A program made the translations under genes and the position numbers. The notes beneath the pieces were generated by a model. The model ran no database searches and was not told where the DNA came from. It was given only the letters and a program-made list of their open reading frames with translations. From Symsagittifera roscoffensis (lineage: Eukaryota > Xenacoelomorpha > Acoela > Convolutidae): 64,000 bases of DNA. This document shows, piece by piece, positions 57,036-64,000 of this stretch; within the stretch, counting starts at the first letter, position 1, and each line of letters opens with the position of its first letter. The DNA lies in contig NC_087062.1 in assembly GCF_963678635.1 (NCBI RefSeq), positions 54,880,473 to 54,944,472 of the forward strand, written 5' to 3'.

Positions 57036-58240
57036 GTGAAGCGGAGGCACGCAGAAAAGATAAACCTCAAGAGCTGGCGGCAAAGAAAATGCAGGCGGTA
57101 ACTGAAGAGACACGTGAACCGGAACCAGCAACTGCGGTCGATGATTTCAAGATCGATTATAGGGCAGCCGCGAGGGATGCTCTAAATAGAGTGCAGCAGG
57201 AACTGGTGACGAAAGAGATCGAACAAAAATTGAAACTTGAACTGGAGAATGAGAAACTACAGGAGCAACTGAATACCTTCGAAGCAACGGAGTTCGAAGA
57301 AACTAAAGCACCAAGCAGTTTGAGCATGAAACTTAATGTGATTTCCGGTCAGAGGTTAGGCATGGTGCCACAAGGAAGCAAAATACAGTCGATAATCTCA
57401 GTGGCCGGACATCAGGTAATCAGAAATCTGAGTGAACCATCCGAGTTCACTTTGATGCATTTGGACACATATGCGGATTATCTGAGGCAGGTGGAGCCAC
57501 GCACTGAGTCGAGAGCTGTGCGAGCACTACTAACAACGGGTGGCCCTCGCATGAAGAAACTTCATGGACGCTACCTAGAGGTCTATGGGCCGTGTCAAGT
57601 GATGCTGAACGTGGATGGAATCAGTATCTACACTAGGACTTATGTAATAACAGATGATGACCAAATGGGGCAGATCTATTTGGGTGAGGAGGAACTCAAA
57701 GTCCGCAGGATAGGCCATGACGCCATGATGGAACAAGATGCAGTACACATTGGGTATGAAGCAGATGTGACCGCACATCTGCTCGACACCAACGGAACGA
57801 AAATCGGAGTCACAGGGCTTCTGGACACAGGAGCGGTAGTGAGTGTGATGCCGATAAAAACTTGGGAAAGAATGGGCTTCACGAGGGAAGATCTAATTCC
57901 AACTAATCTCAGACTGGCCGCCGCCAATCGAGGAGCTATTTACGTAGCCGGAAGAACACCAATAACGGTCCTCCACATGGGAGGACGGGATCTTTGGATG
58001 AGCTTCCTGGTAGTAGAGAATTTGGACGACGCCGACCAATTCATCTTGGGCAGAGATTTTGTCAGGAATTTTGACGTAATAATTGACTTGAACAACGGTC
58101 TGATACGGATTAGAAACCCGGACAGAAAGTATGTTAAGAAGCCAATTAATAGGATAATAACAGACAAAAACAAGGTACCAATTTTTTTAGATAGAAAAGT
58201 AAAAACTACAGCCAGGACAAGCTGTGGTGGCAATTTTTAG
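57032..58240 (+). CDS. pro: Aspartic protease ORF, 402 codons
   Basis: The frame is -1 relative to gag and overlaps it. It is open from 57005, so a -1 frameshift in the last 30 bases of gag is the likely way in; the TTG at 57032 is not a convincing start. The N-terminal part is helical and charged (KEIEQKLKLELENEKLQEQL). The protease signature LLDTGAVVSVMPIKTWERMG lies near residues 262-281, and the later strand FILGRDFV near 336. The usual retroviral protease is about 100 residues; here it sits at the C-terminal end of a longer protein. Old copies carry DTRA. It ends with TTT TAG at 58235-58240. Confidence 0.85.
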   Translation: MSEAEARRKDKPQELAAKKMQAVTEETREPEPATAVDDFKIDYRAAARDALNRVQQELVTKEIEQKLKLELENEKLQEQLNTFEATEFEETKAPSSLSMKLNVISGQRLGMVPQGSKIQSIISVAGHQVIRNLSEPSEFTLMHLDTYADYLRQVEPRTESRAVRALLTTGGPRMKKLHGRYLEVYGPCQVMLNVDGISIYTRTYVITDDDQMGQIYLGEEELKVRRIGHDAMMEQDAVHIGYEADVTAHLLDTNGTKIGVTGLLDTGAVVSVMPIKTWERMGFTREDLIPTNLRLAAANRGAIYVAGRTPITVLHMGGRDLWMSFLVVENLDDADQFILGRDFVRNFDVIIDLNNGLIRIRNPDRKYVKKPINRIITDKNKVPIFLDRKVKTTARTSCGGNF

Positions 58241-59635
58241 AATGAGGAATTTGAATTCGTTAAGTGATAGTAAACAGGTTTGCTTAGTACCGAATCCAAA
58301 TAGTCAGAGTTCGGTGATTTTAGGCCGGAGCTTCTCGGTAACGCGAAACGGACTATGTGTCAGTGTGTTATTGAACACACTGGACACCACGGTTTCAATC
58401 CAGCGTGGAAAGATGCTTGGCTACGCTTTGCCGATGAGGACCGACTATGAGGAGACACAAAACTTAAAGAAACTTAGTGTGAAAGATTGTCCTTATCATG
58501 CTAGTAAAGATAACATTTTAAAGAGGATTAATGAATTAAAATCTATTCATAAATTTTTTTCAATGAAATCCGAAACGGACGACGGCTTATCAAGCTGCTC
58601 GAATTTTCCGGAACGCCCCTCGTCATGTGAACAAGAATCTGACAAACCGGTTTTGCCAGAGATAGAACATTTAAAAGAGAAAATAGGTGAGGGAGATTTC
58701 GAAAAATTGCGGGACCTCCTAAATCGGAACGCAGATGTATTTTCAAAACATAAGGCGGATATTGGTTGCTGTAATTTCGTCGAACACGAAATCGAACTTG
58801 AAGAGGGCGCCGTTCCCCACAGGGAAGGCGCAAGACGAATGACGCCACACAAATCGGAAGCGTGCCGAGCGGAAATAGAAATGTTGCTTGAATACGACAT
58901 GATAGAACCCTCGAAATCGCCATGGGCCTGCGGGGTAGTAATGGCGAAAAAGGAAGGGGGCAGCTTAGATTTTGTGGCGACTTTCGTTACTTGAACGCGG
59001 TAACAATTAAAGATGCGTACCCGATACCGCGGATAGACGAGAGCCTCTCTAAGCTTGGTGATGCCAAAATCTTCACCACATTGGACTTGGGTTCTGCCTT
59101 CTGGCAGGTCCCTCTGCGGAAGAAGGATAGAGAGAAAACCGGATTCGCGTGCGAATTGGGATTGTACCAGTGAAAGAGGATGTCCTTCGGCTTGTGCAAT
59201 GCAACGGCCACTTTTCAAAGACTGATGGCTCAGGCTTTGACGAGAGTGACCAAGAAGTACGGGAATCTCGTGATGTGTTACGTGGATGACGTAGTCATAG
59301 CGACACCGACCCTGGAAGACCACATTGATAGGCTCGATGAGGTCTTTGGATGCATGAAAAGAGCAGGATTGAAGTGCAAACCATCGAAATGCGAAATCCA
59401 TAGGGATTCGATTAAGTACCTGGGAAGAATGGTGGACAGGCGTGGTGTGAGGCCGGACCCGGAAGCAGTGGAAGCAGTGTTGACATGGAAAGCTCCCAGA
59501 ACGGACACACAGCTCCTGAGCTTCCTAGGGTTTGCCAATTACTACCGGGAGTTCATAAAAGGATATGCGGACAAGGTGTATCCGATGCAAAAGCTAATGC
59601 GCAACAAATGCGCAAAAGTTCGAATGGAACGATGA
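58224..59635 (+). pseudogene. pol: Reverse transcriptase, young Ty3-like element (broken)
   Basis: Open from 58224 in the +1 frame relative to protease. 58224-58994 holds the linker and the finger (ARRMTPHKSEACRAEIEML, SPWACGVVMAKK). A frameshift in a G-rich run near 58955 leads to 58922-59173, with RFCGDFRYLNAVTIKDAY and TTLDLGSAFWQV (palm A Asp). A TGA at 59171-59173 interrupts the frame. From 59180 it continues with FGLCNATATFQRL (motif B), CYVDDVVIA (palm YVDD) and FLGFANYYREFI, ending after another frameshift near 59620. All palm motifs are intact; the breaks are few, so the element died recently. Confidence 0.9.
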
Positions 59636-59882
59636 AGCACAACTTGCCTTCGAGAACATAAAGCGGGAACTGTGCGAAGCGCCAGTGCTAGGCATGCCTA
59701 CAGAAAAGGGCATGTATGTTCTTGACACAGACGCATCGGTAGTAGCCATCTCAGGAATATTGCATCAAGAGCAAGAATATCTCGAGGAAGATAGTTATCG
59801 CATCCTGAGGCAGTACTTTGAACAAGGACGGGATTGTGGCTTGCAAAAGAAGAGAAGAAGACAGAATCCTATACAAGTATAA
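59636..59882 (+). pseudogene. pol: RNase H remnant with large internal deletion
   Basis: The frame continues with FENIKRELCEAPVLGMP and VLDTDAS (first RNase H Asp, near 59718), then GILHQEQEYL. Here (about 59780) it is joined to DSYRILRQYFEQ, the stretch just before integrase. The rest of RNase H, and the spacer and unknown module present in old copies A and B, are absent. At least the remaining RNase H catalytic residues are lost. Confidence 0.75.
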
Positions 59883-61776
59883 CGCGATAGTGTTACCGCA
59901 ACTCTATCAGACAGAACTATTATTCAGGTCGCATGATCAGATGGGCCATCAGGGGATCGATAAAGTATATCAGAGGATCCTGAAGCGCTTTGAGTGGCCT
60001 GGAATGAAAAAGGCATGCGAGAAGTGGGTAACAGCATGTCTGTCATGCAAACAGGTCAAGGATCCAAGGAAGTTGCGATTTCCTTTACAATCGATCGAGT
60101 CGTCTGAATTCAATGAGGTGGTGCAGATAGATCACCAGAAGATATGCATGACAGACAGTGGTTATAATCAGGTGTTGGTCATGATAGATCATTTTACGAA
60201 GTATGCAGAGGCCGTGCCCTGCATAACTGCCTCGGCGGAAGAGACATGCGACCACCTGATCAATACGTGGATAGCGAGACATGGTTGTCCGATGACGTTT
60301 CAATCGGATAATGGAACAGCTTTCGTGGGAGAGCTCACGAAAGAGCTTATGAGACGCTCACAGGTCGCTCAGGCTCACTCCACGACATACCACCCTCAGA
60401 CGAATGGTTTAGTGGAAAGACAAAATAGGACGTTAGTGTCGATGCTGAGAGTATATTGTTCCAGGTACATGACCGATTGGGACAGATACCTTCCACAGGT
60501 GATGAGAGCATATAACAGCACGCAACACTCCACCACCGGAGTCAGTCCACACATGATGCTAACTGGACACGAGAAGTCTTTACCCTTAACCTTCTTCTAC
60601 CCAGAGTATGAGGGGAAGAAAACGTCTCCACAAGTCTACGTGAGGGATGTGATCAGACGCCAACAGGAGTTGAACGATTTGTGTAGACAAAATAATCAGC
60701 AAGCACAGGCAAGGCAGAGGAAAGGATTCGACAAGAAAGCAGATGGTGCAAAGGCTTACTCGGTGGGAGACTACGTATGGGTATTTCAGAACGTTATACC
60801 ACCGAAAGGGACGAAAAAGCTCCTAAAAAAACGGAGGGGACCCTTCATGATTACAGAGGTGCACCAGGAGGGACGCTTTTATAGACTGAGTACTGGCCGA
60901 GCCGCCCACTACGAGAACATCAAGCCACACAATTCATCGACAGAAGACTGGTGTATACCAGCAGATATGGAAGAAGGGGATTATCTAATGATGGACCCTG
61001 CTTGTGAGGTCAGCGAAAAGGGCACCAGGGAGAAGAACGATGGAAACGAAGTCGTGGAGGAAGGAACGGACACACCGCTGGACCTGGATCCAAACGAGGT
61101 GATCGAAGCAGATGATGAAATCTTACCCTATGCAGAGGAAGATTGTCAGGATCCCGAACAGATAGAGGTTCCCAAGAATTTGGAACCGGATCTTCCGTTC
61201 ACGATACAGACTCGTCAGAAGGACGGGAGAGCAACCAGAAAGAAATACAATCCTTACGGTGACGACTTTGTAGTGGATAGGATAGATCTGAAGAAGATAG
61301 TGGAGGAAGTAGTGGGTCTAGAAGAAATAACTGTGTCACAAAACATTGACATAGTCAATTATCACGATGATGAGTGGGTCGACGACCGGTCGAAACCCGA
61401 GGTAGAATTCGACGACGAGCAACAGCAGTCATATGAACAAGACTTGACGAACCTGCGTGCCTTGGAGTGGCTGAACGAAATGATCTCGGACCCAGAGGGG
61501 ACCAGCGTCACGATTCAAGACGTAGATCGTGAAAGCATGAAATACATCAAGACCGAACGAGATGATCCTTCCTGGGCTGCCCAGGAAGGACGACTACTCA
61601 TTCCAGCTTCTAACCTCGACTTGATACCCGGTATGCGATCGACGGGGACGTCGATGGATATTTTTGTCCGGGAAGGGGGGGTAAGATTTACCCACACTGA
61701 AAACTTGATAACAAAAAAAATTAAGAGTAGCAAGAGAAACAGGAGACTTAGGAGCAGAAACAGGCGACGAACCTAA
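59818..61776 (+). CDS. pol: Integrase with acidic C-terminal tail, 652 codons
   Basis: One open frame. The zinc region (SHDQMGHQGIDKVYQ, CLSC) spans about residues 37-80. The catalytic core follows: first Asp in VQIDHQKI (about 104), second in QSDNGTAF (about 163), Glu in TNGLVERQNRT exactly 35 residues later, so D,D-35-E is intact. The C-terminal GPY/F-like module (GPFMITEVHQEGRFYRL, HYENIKPH) lies near 340-375. A long acidic tail follows (about 380-652) with no chromodomain recognised. It inserts the cDNA into the genome. It was once part of a pol polyprotein; the upstream frame is broken by the RNase H deletion. Confidence 0.9.
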   Translation: MNKDGIVACKRREEDRILYKYNAIVLPQLYQTELLFRSHDQMGHQGIDKVYQRILKRFEWPGMKKACEKWVTACLSCKQVKDPRKLRFPLQSIESSEFNEVVQIDHQKICMTDSGYNQVLVMIDHFTKYAEAVPCITASAEETCDHLINTWIARHGCPMTFQSDNGTAFVGELTKELMRRSQVAQAHSTTYHPQTNGLVERQNRTLVSMLRVYCSRYMTDWDRYLPQVMRAYNSTQHSTTGVSPHMMLTGHEKSLPLTFFYPEYEGKKTSPQVYVRDVIRRQQELNDLCRQNNQQAQARQRKGFDKKADGAKAYSVGDYVWVFQNVIPPKGTKKLLKKRRGPFMITEVHQEGRFYRLSTGRAAHYENIKPHNSSTEDWCIPADMEEGDYLMMDPACEVSEKGTREKNDGNEVVEEGTDTPLDLDPNEVIEADDEILPYAEEDCQDPEQIEVPKNLEPDLPFTIQTRQKDGRATRKKYNPYGDDFVVDRIDLKKIVEEVVGLEEITVSQNIDIVNYHDDEWVDDRSKPEVEFDDEQQQSYEQDLTNLRALEWLNEMISDPEGTSVTIQDVDRESMKYIKTERDDPSWAAQEGRLLIPASNLDLIPGMRSTGTSMDIFVREGGVRFTHTENLITKKIKSSKRNRRLRSRNRRRT

Positions 61777-61902
61777 GAAACCTGACATAGGGTAGTTTAG
61801 TCATATTTTAACTTACCAAATGAATATTCAAGTAACATAATACTAACAGACAGTGATTTCATACTCACAAATAGAACATGTGCGATAGCAATCACAGCAG
61901 AC

Positions 61903-62283
61903 ATGAGTTATAGGACAGCGTTAGCGGCAGATTTTAAAAGAGAATACAAAAACGTGGAATTCCTTTGGAAGCAAATACCAGGAATAGGGGGCGTAGCGGC
62001 CTTACCTCCGGCGGCGTCACAGATACCGGGAAAATACCTATGGTTCTTGGTAACGAGGGCGACGGAGAAGCAGCACGTAGACCCAGAGAACCTAGTCTTG
62101 TCCTTGACGAGGCTGAGGGACTTCCTCGTGGAAATGGACGTGAAGGAGCTCTCGCTTCCAGTGTACGATCCAAACAGAGGACGACTGCATCCTCGGGAAT
62201 TGTACGCGCTTGTACACGTGATATTCTCTGATACTAATATACAAGTATACTTACATAAGAAATATTACTTAAGTATAGGCTGA
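61903..62283 (+). CDS. Macro-domain-like accessory ORF, 126 residues
   Basis: It starts at ATG 61903, 126 bases after integrase. The pattern resembles macro domains of the TARG1/OARD1 type: ALAADFKREYKNVEFL (helix after the first strand), GGVAAL, KYLWFLVTRAT (core strand), LVLSLTRLRDFLVEM (helix), VKELSLPVYDPNRGRL (strand and loop) and VIFSDTNIQVYL (last strand). The first strand and the initial ADP-ribose-binding 'GD' region are missing. The residues that catalyse in TARG1 appear changed: Arg52 where Lys is expected, and Gly93 in place of the loop Asp. It may bind ADP-ribose without cleaving it, or have a new role. It sits where env lies in errantiviruses. It is absent from copy A. Confidence 0.6.
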   Translation: MSYRTALAADFKREYKNVEFLWKQIPGIGGVAALPPAASQIPGKYLWFLVTRATEKQHVDPENLVLSLTRLRDFLVEMDVKELSLPVYDPNRGRLHPRELYALVHVIFSDTNIQVYLHKKYYLSIG

Positions 62284-62670
62284 GTGACGTGCGAGAGGGT
62301 GTTAGGCTAAAGACTAAGTTGTATGTAATGTGTGCTGTTATGTCATGTTATGTGTTAGGTTATTAAGATCGTGGGTAAGAAGGGGTTAGTGACCATGAAC
62401 AACTGAATGATGATCTTAGGAATAGATCCAAAGTTTAGACTGTCCAATCTTAGGTCGAATTCAAAAATTTTAGAGACCGATTGATATTAATAAATTTTAG
62501 GATAAATGTCTTTTTATCTGGACTGTTTTTAAGCAGATTTTAACGATATATGTTAAGGTGAAACTGACAAGTATGACATTTGTGACTTCTTTTCTAGATC
62601 CTGATTGATCATTTAATTACTCACTTGAGTCAAACCTTTGAATCAAATCGAATCGAACTTGAAGAACAGA
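62284..62670. other. Spacer between macro-like and SGNH-like ORFs, no gene
   Basis: 387 bases, AT-rich, with stops in all frames. It may carry signals for expression of the downstream ORF, such as a splice acceptor, but none could be identified with confidence. Confidence 0.5.
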
Positions 62671-64000
62671 ATGGATAATTTCAACCTGGATGAATTGATG
62701 GACCTGGCAGAGGCATATGTAGGACCGATGATAGATGCGATCTATCGTCGGCTGGTGGATCGAGACTTCGCTCTGGAGGACCCAGAGGTAGTCATGTTGC
62801 TGACCGCCCTGATCAACATCTTGGGGCATGACAACCGTGGGGGCCGCCCCACGGAAGTCCTGTTGATGGCAGCATATGGAGAGAGAGGAGTACTAGACCG
62901 CCCGAATATGAGAGTGATGAGGCGGAGAAACGGGGCTCTCTCAGGGAGTGACTTGGCGAATAAGCCTGGATTGGGAAGTTCTAGGTTTTACCAACCAGGT
63001 GAAATGCCTATGCCCTCCAAGCCCAAACCTGGGCTGACGAGAATGCATCAGGAGATGAACAGCGAGGCTGCCTCGTCTGGTTCACCATTGAGAGCAGCTG
63101 TGCCACCAAAGAGGGCGAAAGTAGGACAGAAGGTTCAGACGAACCAAACCATGCAAGATCTGAATGGGATGAAGGATGAACTGGAAAGGACGAAAAAGGA
63201 GCTGGACGAGATGACCAAAGCATGCTCAAGATGGAGGACCATCGGGCCATGTGGAGAAGATTGTTCGAAGACTGCAAAAAAAAGCAGGGTCAAGAAATTG
63301 AGCGCTTGAGGCAGGACTACAAAGAGCGATCGGAACAGATGACGTTGACAACGGCCGTGGAGAAAGTGATACCTGCAAGGAATATTCCTCGTGGGCAGTC
63401 CCCGATGGAGCTCTTGACGCCTCGAGAAATGAGTCAAACAACGGAGACACGGCTCCCGACAGCGACAGATCGAGTAACGATCCCGGACCCTAGTGACACC
63501 TTGGGTGACCCCGTCGTGGAACAAACGGTGAGGAAGCTGATAGAGACAGCTGGATGACTGGTCGCCAACAAGAATGCGCCAGGTTCCGGGATGACTGCAC
63601 CCTATGGAACGATCGACGACACAGGCAGAGTACGACTCTCCCAGACCGTGATCAGAGAGGGGATAAGTGACGTGACGCCACTCATGGGGAGCTCGAAGGC
63701 CCCAGAGAGAAGAATACAGAAGATGGCAGCGAAGAAAGTGTCTCGCATAATAGACGTGCAAAAGAACAATCAATTGAAATATAATTTCACGGGAGTTCCG
63801 GGGACAGATCCGAGAGCTTGCTTCAATCGAGCGACTTGGAGCCCGGCAGTAAACCTGCAGCAACCACCACTGGGGACATCACATCTGATACTGGGAGACA
63901 GCTTGGTCAGAGTACTATCGAATTTGAGGACCTCGTGGGTCACCACGGTGATGGCCTTTGGAGGCGCGACGATAGCCCAGTTATTTCGAATGGTGGAACT
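62671..64000 (+). pseudogene. SGNH/GDSL-like accessory ORF, 5' part (cut by window edge)
   Basis: It begins at ATG 62671 (MDNFNLDELMDLAEAY). The first frame runs to 63309, helical then Pro/Lys-rich, with a coiled stretch (LNGMKDELERTKKELDEM). Near 63215 the frame shifts to one holding DHRAMWRRLFEDCKKKQ and a long helix. A single TGA at 63555-63557 follows, after which the frame is open to the window end. The last part has VSRIIDVQKNNQ and GTSHLILGDSLVRVL (63880-63915), then VTTVMAFGGATIAQLFRMVEL. A GDS motif followed by a G-rich strand and helix is SGNH-hydrolase block I and II. The remaining blocks are outside the window but are seen in copy A (7264-6420). Confidence 0.55.

Larger units (their letters stand above)
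45201..57109. repeat. Tandem duplication of about 5.9 kb (leader plus gag)
   Basis: Unit 1 is about 45201-51110 and unit 2 about 51111-57106. They start with GAGTTAATTTGAG and end in the codons just after gag. At the joint (51111-51113) the three bases GAG are shared by both ends. Offsets are 5910 at the left and 5996-5997 at the right. The 86-base difference is extra CGGAGGGGTC units near 53310-53390. Only scattered single-base differences were seen. Confidence 0.9.

Noticed and set aside
61000..61776. Chromodomain at the integrase C-terminus
   Set aside because: The tail is long and acidic and lacks the aromatic chromodomain pattern.
61777..64000. An env gene downstream of pol
   Set aside because: Neither ORF has a signal peptide, furin-like site or transmembrane segment; macro-like and SGNH-like patterns fit better.
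1..64000. Host protein-coding genes, tRNA or rRNA genes
   Set aside because: All frames with recognisable motifs belong to retroelements; no cloverleaf or rRNA-like stretch was noticed, although short exons could be missed by eye.

Overview
This 64 kb window is eukaryotic and consists almost entirely of retrotransposon sequence. I found no host gene, rRNA, tRNA or CRISPR array. The element set (EN-type and RLE-type non-LTR elements, Penelope-like elements with GIY-YIG, and Ty3-like elements with accessory ORFs) points to an invertebrate animal, but the sequence does not let me name a taxon.

Layout: (1) 0-6 kb holds decayed non-LTR reverse transcriptase pieces, two fold-back repeats and an old gag relic. 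(2) 6-23.4 kb holds two head-to-tail dead copies (A and B, minus strand) of one large Ty3-like family: gag with two zinc knuckles, aspartic protease, RT, an extra unknown module, integrase, and (in A) an SGNH/GDSL-like ORF. They share lesions, so they look like one dead element that was duplicated. (3) 23.4-38.3 kb is a mosaic of partial copies C and D of the same family, CR1/jockey-like pieces, and four Penelope-like pieces arranged as inverted pairs. The Penelope-like RT carries a PHD-type zinc finger inside its palm, between the AMG motif and the YMDD motif. (4) 38.3-45.1 kb holds an RLE-type non-LTR element (PHD - RT - restriction-like endonuclease, minus strand), part of which is tandemly repeated with a 2.1 kb period. 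(5) 45.2-57.1 kb is a 5.9 kb tandem duplication of the leader plus gag of the youngest Ty3-like element. (6) 54.4-64 kb is that youngest element, plus strand: gag, protease, RT/RNase H (with breaks and a deletion), integrase with D,D-35-E and GPY/F, a small macro-domain-like ORF, and the start of an SGNH/GDSL-like ORF cut by the window edge.

Gag packages RNA, protease matures the polyprotein, and RT/RNase H and integrase copy and insert it. The macro-like and SGNH-like ORFs occupy the place where env sits in errantiviruses, and nothing env-like was seen. No LTR pair could be demonstrated because the 3' end of the young element lies outside the window and the old copies are truncated. The most unusual items are the PHD finger inside the Penelope-like RT, the macro plus SGNH pair in a Ty3-like element, and the repeated fold-back architecture. 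Positions of decayed pieces are approximate to some tens of bases.
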